Assembly (NCBI RefSeq): GCF_003260275.1
Contig: NZ_QJHB01000012.1
Span: 1 to 64,000, forward strand
From: Homoserinimonas sp. OAct 916
GTDB lineage: Bacteria; Actinomycetota; Actinomycetes; Actinomycetales; Microbacteriaceae
Length of the DNA stretch: 64,000 nt
Direction: 5' to 3'
Shown here: piece after piece, positions 54,165-63,465 of the stretch
How positions within the stretch are numbered: the first letter of the stretch is position 1
How the letters are laid out: every line of letters starts with the position of its first letter
Position numbers and translations under genes: made by a program
Notes under the pieces: generated by a model
Told to the model about the DNA's origin: nothing
The model's database searches: none
Seen by the model: only the letters and a program-made list of their open reading frames with translations

Positions 54165-55970
54165 ATGTCAGAGATCGAAAACCTATTCGATGGGTTGGTC
54201 GCCCAGGTGCAGGCCGCGGGACTCCGCGCCGCCTCCTACACCGGCCTGTCCGACGATGAGCTGACGGCGGCACACGTCGCCGCCACCGAACTCATGCGTG
54301 CCGCCGAACGGGGCGCGTCGCTATCGGCCGCGGAGATCGACCGCCGTTCGAATCGAACACTCGGCCAAGACGGCCTGGCGTGGCGCAAGGGGCACGTCAA
54401 TACCGAAGCAATGTTGCAGAGCCTGACCGGCGACGGTAAACAGGCCACGCGCCGCCGCTTGAAAGTGGGCACCATGGTCGCCGAGGCCGAAGCTGCCCAC
54501 GACTTGGCCGTCCAGTCCGCGCAGAACCCCGACGATGACGGGTTAGCCCGGTTGGCGGCCGCCGGCCAGGTGTGGCATTCTCCACTGGGTATAGCCGTGG
54601 CGGGCGGGGTGATCGGCGCCGAGACCGCGCATTCGATCCGTCAAGGCCTCGGCGAACCGGCAATCGGGGTGAGCGGTGAGATGCTGGCCGAGGCGCTGGT
54701 GGGCCTGATCGCCGAGTGTGCTCACCTGAACGCCGACCAGGCGCACAAGGAGGCCCGCTGGGCACGCGACCAGATCGACGCGGCCGGCATCGCTGCCCGC
54801 GCCGAGAGCAAACGCGAACGACAGTCACTGACGGTGTGGGTGCAGACCGACGGCATGGTCGCCGGCAGGTTCCTGCTCGACCCCGAGAATGGCATGTTCC
54901 TCAAAGACGTCGTCGATCAAATGATCTCCCCGCGCACCGGCGGGCCACGATTCGTGAAAGAACCCCGCAAGAAGTGGTACGAGCGCGTGCTGCACGATCC
55001 GCGCAGCACCGAGCGCATCGCCGCCGAAGGGCTCATCGAGCTGCTGCACGTGGCGGTGAACGCCGACCCGGGCACGATCTACGGCGGTGCCCGGCCCGGA
55101 GTCAGACTGATCGTCAAGGAGACTTCGCTGGAGGTGGCCGGCTCCGGCACTGGGACTGGCACCGGCACTCGCGCCAATTCCGACACCGGGCACGGTTTCA
55201 TCGAGGGGCACCCCGACGTGGTCCCGATCGAGACGTTCGAACGGGAACTGTGCGCTACTGGAGCGGTACCCATCATGTTCGATGACGACGGCCAATGCCT
55301 GAACGTCGGCCGGCTGTTGCGACTGTTCAACCAGAGGCAACGACAGGGGCTCGCCGCGCGCGACGGCGGCTGCATGTGGCCCGACTGCGACCGACCACCG
55401 TCATGGACCGAGTCACACCACATCGAAGAGTGGAAACGGGATCGGGGCAGAACCGATATCGGTCTCGGGATCCTGCTCTGCAAACGACATCACCTGCTCC
55501 TGCACAACAAGAAGTGGAAGATCACCCGGGTGGGCAACGCCGAATACCAGCTGGTCCCGCCGGTGACCGAAGACCCCGCCCAGCGACCTATCCCCCTGCA
55601 CAGTAAATCGCGGCTACACCTGGGCTCACCGGTGTCCTCTGGTCGATTGAAGTCAGCGGCATCAGCGGCATCTACAGCATCTACAGCATCTACAGCATCT
55701 ACAGCATCTACAGCATCTACAGCATCTACAGCATCAGCGAAGTCGCAGCAGACAGCAAAATCAACTAGTTCGGGCTCATCCGGGCCCCATCACCATTCAG
55801 GCCATCCGGCGAAGCTCGGCACACATCGTTTCCCCGGGCCAGAACTAACCCCATACCAGCGTTTTCGGTTGCCGGTAGCGGGGCTACGCTGGAGAGTGCA
55901 TTACGAGGCGAGGCCGCCGACAGATAGCGGCATCCCCAGCCCGCGACAACGCGAGAACGAGACTCCCTGA
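54165..55970 (+). CDS. DUF222 / HNH endonuclease-domain protein
   Basis: This 601-residue protein of a widespread actinobacterial family has an N-terminal DUF222 region (about 20-350; SLTVWVQTDGMVAGRFLLD) and a C-terminal HNH motif (about 400-450) reading GCMWPDCDRPP, SHHIEEWKRDRG and LLCKRHHLLLHNKKW, with Cys pairs for zinc. A Gly-Thr dipeptide run around 328-337 and a nine-base repeat array giving Ala-Ser-Thr repeats (about 499-525) form flexible linkers. The family is multicopy and repeat-rich, often linked to mobile elements; its cleavage target is unknown. No signal peptide. Confidence 0.85.
   Translation: MSEIENLFDGLVAQVQAAGLRAASYTGLSDDELTAAHVAATELMRAAERGASLSAAEIDRRSNRTLGQDGLAWRKGHVNTEAMLQSLTGDGKQATRRRLKVGTMVAEAEAAHDLAVQSAQNPDDDGLARLAAAGQVWHSPLGIAVAGGVIGAETAHSIRQGLGEPAIGVSGEMLAEALVGLIAECAHLNADQAHKEARWARDQIDAAGIAARAESKRERQSLTVWVQTDGMVAGRFLLDPENGMFLKDVVDQMISPRTGGPRFVKEPRKKWYERVLHDPRSTERIAAEGLIELLHVAVNADPGTIYGGARPGVRLIVKETSLEVAGSGTGTGTGTRANSDTGHGFIEGHPDVVPIETFERELCATGAVPIMFDDDGQCLNVGRLLRLFNQRQRQGLAARDGGCMWPDCDRPPSWTESHHIEEWKRDRGRTDIGLGILLCKRHHLLLHNKKWKITRVGNAEYQLVPPVTEDPAQRPIPLHSKSRLHLGSPVSSGRLKSAASAASTASTASTASTASTASTASTASAKSQQTAKSTSSGSSGPHHHSGHPAKLGTHRFPGPELTPYQRFRLPVAGLRWRVHYEARPPTDSGIPSPRQRENETP
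55659..55739 (+). repeat. 9-bp in-frame tandem repeat array
   Basis: Nine contiguous 9-bp units: seven perfect copies of GCATCTACA (55668-55730) flanked by one GCATCAGCG on each side. It encodes Ala-Ser-Thr triplets in the C-terminal part of the HNH protein. The unit is a multiple of three, so copy number can change without breaking the frame. Confidence 0.95.
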
Positions 55971-55973
55971 CGT

Positions 55974-56834
55974 ATGACGTACACACCGAATCCTTCGCCA
56001 GCGGCTCAGCCCGGACATCCCTCCCCGCAACCGCCCGCTCCCGGCGCCGTCAAGCGCTCGACGATCCTGTGGTTGGCCATCGGAATCCCGGTCGGAGTCA
56101 TCCTGCTGCTTGCGATCATCGCGGCGCTCATTTTCGCGTGGTTCAGTTTTGCCCCGGCCAAAGCCGTGGACAGGAGTGCGACGCTGGAGGGCGCCCAAAG
56201 CGTGTCGATCGACGCCCCGAACGCCACCCTGAATCTGCTCGCGAGCACCGACGGCCAGGTTCACGTGACGATGACCGGCAGCCATACCGGCCAGGCTCCC
56301 ACCCTCAAAGCAGAGGTGGCGGGCACGGTTGCTCAGATCGACGCCGAGTGCCCGCGGTTCTGGTTCTTCTCCCGCTGTGACGTGACCGTCACCGTTGCCC
56401 TCCCCGCGAGCCTGAATGTCGCCGCGCACGGCATCAACGGGCGAATCACCGTGAGCGACCTGGCCGGGGACATCCGCCTCGAGACCACAAACGGCAGCAT
56501 CGAGGCGACCGGCACAAGCGGGTCTCTGGGGCTGATCACGACCAACGGCAGCGTCCGGGTCCAGGAGGCCACGTCTGCCGCGGTGCACGCGGAGACCATC
56601 AACGGCTCCGTCGAGCTCGGCTTCATCGCCGCCCCAGAAGACATCAGCGCGACCAGCACAAACGGCGCCATCACGGTGCGCGTTCCGGACGATGGCACCC
56701 GCTACGCGGTGACCGCCAGCACCGTGCTCGGCCGGGTCGACACCGCGAGCGTGCCCACCGACCCCACCGCCACGCACACGATCACCGCCGAGACGGTGAA
56801 CGGCGCGATCAGGGTGGCGGCCGGGGGACGCTGA
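55974..56834 (+). CDS. DUF4097-family membrane protein
   Basis: 286-residue protein with a Pro-rich cytoplasmic N-terminus (1-25), one transmembrane helix (about 30-55; LWLAIGIPVGVILLLAIIAAL) and an extracellular domain of repeated short beta-strands (INGRITVSDL, ETTNGSIEATG, TTNGSVRVQ, ETINGSVELG) typical of DUF4097 beta-helix-like adhesin or scaffolding domains. ATG 55974 lies three bases after the HNH stop. Function unknown; probably cell-envelope related. Confidence 0.78.
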   Translation: MTYTPNPSPAAQPGHPSPQPPAPGAVKRSTILWLAIGIPVGVILLLAIIAALIFAWFSFAPAKAVDRSATLEGAQSVSIDAPNATLNLLASTDGQVHVTMTGSHTGQAPTLKAEVAGTVAQIDAECPRFWFFSRCDVTVTVALPASLNVAAHGINGRITVSDLAGDIRLETTNGSIEATGTSGSLGLITTNGSVRVQEATSAAVHAETINGSVELGFIAAPEDISATSTNGAITVRVPDDGTRYAVTASTVLGRVDTASVPTDPTATHTITAETVNGAIRVAAGGR

Positions 56835-56968
56835 GCCGGGCCTGGAGAGCCAGGCCGCTGAGCCGGGCGTGCTGGGCCGGGCCTGCTGAGCCGGCCTGTT
56901 GAGCCGGCCGTGTGTGCTGAGCCGAACCTGCTGATCCGAAACTGCTGATCCGAACCTGCTGATCCGAA
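56831..56968. repeat. Degenerate 13-16 bp tandem repeats between convergent genes
   Basis: The spacer between the DUF4097 gene (plus) and SDR gene (minus) is made of units like CCTGCTGATCCGAA. Three near-perfect 14-mers are at 56927-56940, 56941-56954 and 56955-56968, preceded by older variants with CTGAGCCGG. It lies at the meeting point of convergent transcripts and may act as a bidirectional terminator or a mini-satellite. Confidence 0.8.
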
Positions 56969-56984
56969 CCTCCCAAGCCAACGC

Positions 56985-57809
56985 TCAGGAGGCCAGCCAG
57001 CCGCCATCCACGTTGATCAGCTGACCGGTGATGTAGCGTGAGGCATCGGAGAGCAGAAAGACAGCCAATCCCCCCACGTCGGCCGGGTCGCCGAGACGCC
57101 CCATAGGAATACGCCCGAGGATTCGCTCATGGTCGCTCGCCTGGCTCAGCAACCCGTCGGTCATAGCCGTGTGAAAGTACCCCGGACCGATCACGTTCGC
57201 TCGAACACCTCGCCCTGACCACTCCGTCGACAGCGAGCGGGCCGCGCCAAGCAGACCAGTCTTCGACGCCGCGTAGGGGGCCACCCCGGCCAATCCAATG
57301 GTGCTGTTCAATGAGCCGATGAAGACGTGCGACCCAGCGCGCTTCTCGTCCAGTTGCATCCGCGCGATCTCCTGGCTGAGAAAAAACGGAGCCTCAAGGT
57401 TCATGGTCTGCACGAATCGCCAGTCGTCGACGGTCAACTCCACCGCCTTCTTGCGCACCTGAACGCCGGCGGCATGCACCACGCCGTCGATAGGCCCGTT
57501 TCGCTCCACGATCACCTCGAGGTGCTTGCGAAACGCCGACGTGTCGCTCAGATCGAGCGGGTACGGCCGGGCGAGGCCACCGGCCTCAGCAATCAGCTGA
57601 GCCGTCTCGTCGAGTTGGGCACCTGAACGGGCGATGATCGTGACCAATGCTCCGGCAATCGCAGCCGACGCCGCTATGCCCTGCCCCAACCCGCGGCCAC
57701 CGCCGGTGACCACGATGTGGCGACCGGTGAGTCGATAGTCTTCCGACGGCATGGCGATACCCGCCAGGGCCTCTGTTGCTCCACCACGAACGTTCTCATC
57801 CAACGATCT
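56985..57809 (-). CDS. SDR-family oxidoreductase
   Basis: About 274-residue short-chain dehydrogenase. The NAD(P) motif is VVTGGGRGLGQG (TGxxxGxG), then AAGVQ, the catalytic Ser in IGSLNS, YAASK (Tyr/Lys pair) and the C-terminal ITGQLINVDGGW. It resembles gluconate 5-dehydrogenase / 3-oxoacyl reductase-like SDRs, so a sugar or hydroxy-acid substrate is likely. Start 57809 is the second of three possible Met codons; a later one (MPSEDYRLTG) is also plausible. It is the last gene of a three-gene operon with the FadR-type regulator and 2-hydroxyacid dehydrogenase. Confidence 0.85.
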   Translation of the reverse strand, partial: RSLDENVRGGATEALAGIAMPSEDYRLTGRHIVVTGGGRGLGQGIAASAAIAGALVTIIARSGAQLDETAQLIAEAGGLARPYPLDLSDTSAFRKHLEVIVERNGPIDGVVHAAGVQVRKKAVELTVDDWRFVQTMNLEAPFFLSQEIARMQLDEKRAGSHVFIGSLNSTIGLAGVAPYAASKTGLLGAARSLSTEWSGRGVRANVIGPGYFHTAMTDGLLSQASDHERILGRIPMGRLGDPADVGGLAVFLLSDASRYITGQLINVDGGWLAS

Positions 57810-57837
57810 CATCTTCCTTATCTGCCGCACCGCGACG

Positions 57838-58587
57838 TCAACTACTCACTGCCGATTTTGTGATCAAGTCTTCGCTCGCGTCGAGAACACGCTGAAGATG
57901 TTCACGTGCTGCGGCTGCGGCCAGTGTCGGATCCCGCGACTCGATCGCATCGGCAATCTTGGCGTGTTCGGCGTAGGTCTGGCTCTGCGCTGCCACATAA
58001 CCGCGACTCTCGTCATATGCCTTGCGCAGGTAGTCGTTGACCGGGTTGACCAGATGAACGAAGAACGGGTTGTGAGATGCTGCCGCGACGGCCGCGTGAA
58101 AATCAATGTCTGCCTGCAACGTCTCGTTCTGACCCTGGTTCGCGCCGAATGCCGCCAGCGCCGTTCGGATGAGCGCCATGTCTTCAGCAGTGTGCCGAAG
58201 CGCCGCGTATTCAGTCATACCGACCTCCATGACCAGCCGCATCTCCATCAGCTGCCGAAACGTTCCGTGCTGCATATCGAGGACCAGCCCGAACTGACGA
58301 GATATGGCGGCGCCGTCAAAGTCGGCGACGGTCATTCCCCGACCCGGGCGAATGTCGACCAGCCCACGTTCGGTGAGAATGCGGCCGGCCTCGCGGATCA
58401 CACTGCGACTCACGCCGTAATATTCGGCCAGTTCCGGCTCGGTTGGCAGCTTGTCGCCAGCTTTGAGTCCGTCGGCGATGAGCTTGTCGGTGATTGACTC
58501 CGCCACCTGATCAGACAAAGATTGGCGCTTGGCCCGCCGATCCGGTCTCAAGCCAACGGCGGGCGAGTCGAGCGAATCAATCGTCAT
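57838..58587 (-). CDS. FadR-type (GntR/FCD) transcriptional regulator
   Basis: 249-residue GntR-family regulator. The winged helix (about 18-88) includes KLPTEPELAEYYGVSRSVIREAGRIL. The FCD ligand domain (about 105-240) has metal-ligand positions in ADIDFHAAVAAASHN and YAEHAKIADAI. FCD regulators usually respond to organic or sugar acids. Co-transcribed with the SDR and the dehydrogenase; it probably controls them and perhaps the divergent importer. Confidence 0.9.
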   Translation of the reverse strand: MTIDSLDSPAVGLRPDRRAKRQSLSDQVAESITDKLIADGLKAGDKLPTEPELAEYYGVSRSVIREAGRILTERGLVDIRPGRGMTVADFDGAAISRQFGLVLDMQHGTFRQLMEMRLVMEVGMTEYAALRHTAEDMALIRTALAAFGANQGQNETLQADIDFHAAVAAASHNPFFVHLVNPVNDYLRKAYDESRGYVAAQSQTYAEHAKIADAIESRDPTLAAAAAREHLQRVLDASEDLITKSAVSS

Positions 58588-58634
58588 CTTGGTGGCCCAT
58601 TTCTTGAGAGATTGTCACACTGCCTGTTCACCAG

Positions 58635-59591
58635 TCATACCACCTTGCACCGCAATGGCTCGCCGCGAAGCGCCCTGGCACCCTCTTCGCTCGCCAATTG
58701 CTGCAACCGATGAAGGGACTGTTCGTCATAGAAGGCGGCGTGGGGGGTGAAGACGACGCCTGGCAACTCTCGCAACGGGGAGTCGGACGGAACCGGCTCC
58801 GGGTCGGTGACGTCGAGAGCCGCGCCGGCCACCCGACCGCTGCGTATCGCTTCAACAAGGGCAGCCTCGTCGATCAGGCTACCGCGAGCCGTGTTCACGA
58901 TCACCGCCCCTTCAGGAACCTTCGACAGGAACTCCGCGTTGATGATTCGATGGGTCTCCGACGTGCTCGGGGCATGCAGGCTGATCGCGTGCGAACGTTG
59001 CGCCAGTTCGTTGATCTCGACGATTTGAACGCCGAGTGAATCGGCGACATCACGGGGGCAGTACGGGTCATACGCAACGAATTGGAATCCGAAGGGGCGC
59101 AGTCGTGCAACGACCTCTTGCGCGATCTTTCCCAGACCAACCAGACCCACCGTCATCGAGCGGAAGCTGCGGATCGGTCCGAGCCCAGCCGGTGCGATCC
59201 AACCTCGCGCACGAATCTCGTGATTGAACATCGGGATTCGCCTGGCCAGGGTCAGCAGCCCGGCACTAGCGTGGTCGGCAACGGTCTGGATGCCGTAGTC
59301 GGGCACATTTGCCACCTGGACCCCAAGCTCGTCGGCGGTTTCAATGTCGACATTGTCATAGCCGATGCCGTACCGAACGACGGTGGCTCCCGGGTTCAGC
59401 GCGCTGAGAACTGCGTGGTTGACTGGCGCAAAATTCACGAACGCAACATCGGCACCGGTCACCGCGGCTACCGTTTCCGCCTCCGAAGCACAGGAGAACT
59501 CGGCGAAGTCTGCGTTCAGCGCACGCGCCATGGCGGCTTCCTGCACCACGTTCTGAAACGCATGATCGGTGACAACGACTCGTTGTTGCAT
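58635..59591 (-). CDS. D-isomer-specific 2-hydroxyacid dehydrogenase
   Basis: 318-residue NAD-dependent dehydrogenase of the C-terminal-binding-protein type. Rossmann motif MTVGLVGLGKIAQEV, catalytic Arg in VNTARGSLIDEAAL, Glu in DVTDPEPVP and His in FTPHAAFYDEQS. It oxidises or reduces 2-hydroxy/2-keto acids. ATG 59591 follows GGAGATCACCG. First gene of the minus-strand operon, divergent from the BMP importer, so it likely handles a catabolite of the imported compound. Confidence 0.9.
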   Translation of the reverse strand: MQQRVVVTDHAFQNVVQEAAMARALNADFAEFSCASEAETVAAVTGADVAFVNFAPVNHAVLSALNPGATVVRYGIGYDNVDIETADELGVQVANVPDYGIQTVADHASAGLLTLARRIPMFNHEIRARGWIAPAGLGPIRSFRSMTVGLVGLGKIAQEVVARLRPFGFQFVAYDPYCPRDVADSLGVQIVEINELAQRSHAISLHAPSTSETHRIINAEFLSKVPEGAVIVNTARGSLIDEAALVEAIRSGRVAGAALDVTDPEPVPSDSPLRELPGVVFTPHAAFYDEQSLHRLQQLASEEGARALRGEPLRCKVV

Positions 59592-59742
59592 CGGTGATCT
59601 CCTCTGAACCCATTCACGACATCATGCCCAAAACCTCGAACATCGGTTGATCCTATCATCTGATGTTTGCTGTGTTATAGTTCATCATGCCGCAGGGGAA
59701 CCATCCGGTCTTCCCCTTTTCAAAGCCGAGAAGGGTACAGCA
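59592..59742. promoter_or_regulatory. Divergent promoter of the catabolic locus
   Basis: This 151-base spacer has an AT-rich core. TATAGT at 59676-59681 is a candidate -10 for the importer operon, with no well-spaced -35. ATCA-TC-TGAT at 59655-59664 is a short dyad that could bind the FadR-type regulator. GAAGGG just before GTG 59743 serves as ribosome site. Confidence 0.4.
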
Positions 59743-60789
59743 GTGAACGATCAAGACTTCACCAACCACACCAAAGGCTCCCGCCTTCCCCGCTACGCCA
59801 CTCGCGCCGCCATCGCAGCCGTCGCTGCACTGAGCCTCACCCTGGTCGGTTGTTCCGGTAAGGCCCCAGATGCCGTCGGTACATCTGCAGACGGACCGAC
59901 GATCGGCATCTTCGTCGACAACGCGTTCGGAGACGGCGACTTCTTCGACCAGGCCGCCGGAGCAGAGGCCACCCTCGCCAGCGAGTTCAACGCTTCGGTC
60001 AAGACATATGAGGGCCAGCTTCAGGCGCAGAACTTCGAACCCCTCCTGCAAGACGCGGCCGACGCCAACGAGTTGGTTTTCGTGCTCGGTTTCGAAGCAA
60101 TCGACGCCATGATCAAGACTGCGGACAGCAACCCCGACACCACCTTCGTCTTCGTCGACGGCGTCGTCGACAACCCGGCAATTGTTTCTGCCGAGTTCCG
60201 CACGGCTGAGGGGTGTTTCATGGCCGGGGCTCTCGCCGCAGTCAACAATCAGGGTGCCGGCAAGTCGGTAGCCGGATTCATCGGCGGCGTGAATGCCCCA
60301 GTGATCGAGAACTGCCAGAGCGGCTACGAACAGGGCGTCGCCCAGGCAGACAGTTCACAGACTGTCTCGTCGCAGTATGTCGGATCGTTCGTCGACCCCG
60401 CGAAGGGCAGCGAGATCGCGACCGCACTCGCCAACAAGGGTGCATTCTCCATGTTCGCGTACGCGGGCCTTTCAGGCGCTGGTGCCTTCGACGCCGCCAA
60501 GTCGGGTGCCGACATCGCGCCGATCGGCGTTGTGGCCGACAAGAGCAGCCTGGCCCCCGGAAAGGTTCCCGGCAGCCTCACCATGGGCGTCGACAAGGTG
60601 ATTCTCGCCACCACCCAGAAGTTCGTCTCTAACGAGCTCACCAAGGGCGAGTCCACCAGTTACGGTTTTGCCGAAGGCGGCTGGGCAATGGTCTACGACG
60701 ACACCCTGCTGAGCAGTGACCAACTGGCCACTCTGGCAGACATTCAGGAGCAGATCACCAGTGGCTCACTCACCGTCACCGCAAAGTAG
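59743..60789 (+). CDS. BMP-family (PnrA-like) ABC substrate-binding lipoprotein
   Basis: 348-residue basic-membrane-protein/PnrA family lipoprotein, whose members bind purine nucleosides. A twin-basic-containing signal peptide ends in the lipobox LVGC. The mature domain shows IGIFVDNAFGDGDFFDQA, LVFVLGFEAIDAM, TTFVFVDG, GVNAPVIENCQSGYEQG and GVDKVIL. GTG 59743 fits the ribosome site and signal peptide. First gene of the importer operon; the next gene starts inside its 3' end. Confidence 0.88.
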   Translation: MNDQDFTNHTKGSRLPRYATRAAIAAVAALSLTLVGCSGKAPDAVGTSADGPTIGIFVDNAFGDGDFFDQAAGAEATLASEFNASVKTYEGQLQAQNFEPLLQDAADANELVFVLGFEAIDAMIKTADSNPDTTFVFVDGVVDNPAIVSAEFRTAEGCFMAGALAAVNNQGAGKSVAGFIGGVNAPVIENCQSGYEQGVAQADSSQTVSSQYVGSFVDPAKGSEIATALANKGAFSMFAYAGLSGAGAFDAAKSGADIAPIGVVADKSSLAPGKVPGSLTMGVDKVILATTQKFVSNELTKGESTSYGFAEGGWAMVYDDTLLSSDQLATLADIQEQITSGSLTVTAK

Positions 60790-62350
60790 CCCGGCTGGCG
60801 CCGGTGCCAAATCGGCCACCGGCGCCACGGTGCTGAAGGTCAACGGTGTCACCAAGCGATTCGGCTCCGTCACCGCGAACCAGAACGTGAACTTCGACCT
60901 GCACAAGGGTGAGATCCATGCCCTGGTCGGCGAGAACGGCGCCGGAAAGACCACTCTGATGCGCATTCTGTACGGAATGTACCAGCCGGATGCAGGCTCG
61001 ATTGCCATAGATGGTGCAACGGTACGGTTCGCCAAACCGATGGATTCGATCAGGCATGGCATTGGGATGGTTCACCAGCACTTCATGCTCGTGCCCAGTT
61101 TCACCGTGGCCGAGAACGTGACGCTCGGTGCGGAGCCGGGGCGTGGCGGCTGGTACAGCCACGCGGCCGCCGCGGAGTCCCTGGCCGACCCGATGGCGCG
61201 CCTGGGCATCCGACTCGACCCGAAGGCAATCGTGGGTGACCTGAACGTCGCCACCCAGCAGAAGCTCGAGATCATGAAAGTGCTCTACCGAGGCGCTCGC
61301 ATCATCATCCTCGACGAACCCACCGCGGTTCTCACACCGCAGGAGACGGAAGAACTGTTCATCCTGCTGCGAAAGCTCGCCGATGACGGCTCGTCGATCA
61401 TCTTCATCTCGCACAAGCTCCGTGAGGTCTTCGCCATTGCCGATCGCATCACTGTGCTGCGCAATGGAAAGACCGTGATCACTCAGGTGGCCACCGAAAC
61501 AACCGCCGCCGAGGTGGTCGCAGCCATGACCGGCCGCAAGAATGTCAGCCTCGGCCGAATGGAGCACACCAACGACACCAATGCACCGGTCGTGCTCGAG
61601 GTCGCTGGGCTGTCGACCGGCCCGCAGGGCCACGACGCCTCGTTGGAGGGTGTCGGCTTCCAGATCCGGGCTGGGGAGATTCTGGCAGTCGCCGGCGTGG
61701 AGGGCAACGGCCAGTCCGTACTCGCTGAAACACTGATCGGCACCATCCAGCCGAGTGAAGGCTCGATTCTACTCGACGGCGAGGATATGGCCACCAACGG
61801 GGTCTCCGAACGGCGCGAACGCGGCGTCTCCTACGTTCCCGAAGACCGTCACTTGGAAGGCATTCCGATCAACGGAACGGTACTCGAAGGCCTCGCAGCC
61901 GGGCGTCTTCGTGCCCGCAACGCGGTGCAGTCGTTCGGCAACGCCTTTCCGCCTGCCATGCGCGCCTGGGCCTCCGAGCTGGTGGATCGCTACTCGGTCA
62001 AGACTGCCGGCATCGACGCCCGCTGCAGCACTCTCTCGGGCGGAAACCAACAGAAGGTTGTGCTCGCCCGGGAATTGGAGGAACTGCCCAAGTTGCTCAT
62101 CCTCGCCCAGCCCACGCGCGGGGTCGACCTCGGTGCCATCGAGTTCATGTACGAACAGGTGGCGGAGGCGACAAGGCGCGGATGTGCCGTGTTGCTGATC
62201 TCGGCCGACCTCGACGAGATCCTCCGTTTCGCCGACCGCGTGATCGTCATGTATGACGGCAAGATCGTGGCTGAGGAGATCGCCACTGAAACCACCGCCG
62301 AACAGCTCGGCATGCACATGACCGGAATAACGACGGGAGCCGCATCGTGA
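60761..62350 (+). CDS. ABC transporter ATP-binding protein (two NBDs, nucleoside-type)
   Basis: 529-residue ATPase with two nucleotide-binding domains, as in sugar/nucleoside importers. NBD1: Walker A GENGAGKTT, Q-loop GMVHQHFM, Walker B IIILDEPTAVLTPQE. NBD2: degenerate Walker A GVEGNGQS, signature LSGGNQQKVVLARELE, and LILAQPTRGVDLGA (Walker B Glu replaced by Gln). The Walker changes in NBD2 are family-typical. GTG 60761, with AGGAG upstream, overlaps the BMP gene by 29 bases. Ends with GTGA overlap to the permease. Confidence 0.9.
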   Translation: MAHSPSPQSSPAGAGAKSATGATVLKVNGVTKRFGSVTANQNVNFDLHKGEIHALVGENGAGKTTLMRILYGMYQPDAGSIAIDGATVRFAKPMDSIRHGIGMVHQHFMLVPSFTVAENVTLGAEPGRGGWYSHAAAAESLADPMARLGIRLDPKAIVGDLNVATQQKLEIMKVLYRGARIIILDEPTAVLTPQETEELFILLRKLADDGSSIIFISHKLREVFAIADRITVLRNGKTVITQVATETTAAEVVAAMTGRKNVSLGRMEHTNDTNAPVVLEVAGLSTGPQGHDASLEGVGFQIRAGEILAVAGVEGNGQSVLAETLIGTIQPSEGSILLDGEDMATNGVSERRERGVSYVPEDRHLEGIPINGTVLEGLAAGRLRARNAVQSFGNAFPPAMRAWASELVDRYSVKTAGIDARCSTLSGGNQQKVVLARELEELPKLLILAQPTRGVDLGAIEFMYEQVAEATRRGCAVLLISADLDEILRFADRVIVMYDGKIVAEEIATETTAEQLGMHMTGITTGAAS

Positions 62351-63462
62351 GTTTCATGCAGACTCGGCCGATCAAGGTGGCCCAGGCCACCGGCCTGCGC
62401 ACCTGGTTGGCAACGTCGACCGGCCGCACAGTCGTCACCAGTGTGTTCATCATCGCGGTTGCACTGGTCACCGCCGTCATTCTCATCCAAGTACAAGGGT
62501 ATGAGGCATTCGGCACCATCGGTGCCGGCCTGCAGTACGCGCTCGGCTCGGGCACCAGCATCGCGCGCACTCTGGCGTGGGGACTACCGCTTTACGTGGC
62601 GGCGCTGGGAGTCGCGATCGCGTTCCGATCGGGAATGTTCAACATCGGAGCCGAAGGCCAGGTCTACGCCGGTGCCTTGGCGGCGGCACTCGCCGGCGCG
62701 TACCTGGGCCCGATGTTCACGGGCCTGCACCTGGTGATCACTACCGCAGCAGCCGCCATCGTCGGTGGTGCCATCGCGGCCGGTTTGGGCTGGCTACGCG
62801 CGGCGTGGGACGTCGACGAAGTGCTCTCCACCCTCCTGTCGAACTACATCATCATCCTCTTCTGCACGTACCTTGCCACCGGTCCCCTGCGTGACCCGGG
62901 CCGACAAAGTGGAACCACGAGGGAGATCTTCAACTCCGCGCGCTTCACAGAGATCATGCCCAGAACCGGCCTGACCTGGGCCATCGTTGTAGTGTTGCTC
63001 GCCTGCGTCGGCACCTGGTGGCTCAGCGAACGCACCATCGTCGGCTACCGATGGCGCATGACCGGGGAGAGCCCCGGATTTGCAACGGCTGTGGGCATCA
63101 ATGTCAAGCGGTCCCGCATTCTGGCCATGATGACCAGCGGTGCTCTCGCGGGCATCGGCGGATCACTTCTAGTCACCGCTTCCCAGGGCAGGTTCTGGAC
63201 GGAGATCGGCTCCGGCATCGGCTGGGACGCCGTGCTGATCGCACTGATCGCCCGCGCCCGCCCGATCCCGACGATCGTCTGGGTGACCATTTACTGTGTG
63301 ATGCGTGCCACCGCCCGCGGAATCGAGCAGGTCTCGACCGTGCCGTCGGAGTTGTCCCTCATCCTCATCTCGGTGATCATCATCGCCGCCGCGGCCAAGT
63401 CAGGCCTGTTCGCCCGCATCGCCGCCCTGCATACCCGCTTCAGCAGCACGAAAGGACGGTAG
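62347..63462 (+). CDS. ABC transporter permease (BMP/nucleoside type)
   Basis: 371-residue membrane protein of the nucleoside-permease family with about eight to ten helices. It carries the family motif FRSGMFNIGAEGQVYAGALA and a cytoplasmic GESPGFATAVGINVKRSRI loop. Start GTG 62347 overlaps the ATPase stop by four bases. Forms a heterodimer with the following permease. Confidence 0.9.
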   Translation: MSFMQTRPIKVAQATGLRTWLATSTGRTVVTSVFIIAVALVTAVILIQVQGYEAFGTIGAGLQYALGSGTSIARTLAWGLPLYVAALGVAIAFRSGMFNIGAEGQVYAGALAAALAGAYLGPMFTGLHLVITTAAAAIVGGAIAAGLGWLRAAWDVDEVLSTLLSNYIIILFCTYLATGPLRDPGRQSGTTREIFNSARFTEIMPRTGLTWAIVVVLLACVGTWWLSERTIVGYRWRMTGESPGFATAVGINVKRSRILAMMTSGALAGIGGSLLVTASQGRFWTEIGSGIGWDAVLIALIARARPIPTIVWVTIYCVMRATARGIEQVSTVPSELSLILISVIIIAAAAKSGLFARIAALHTRFSSTKGR

Positions 63463-63465
63463 GTC

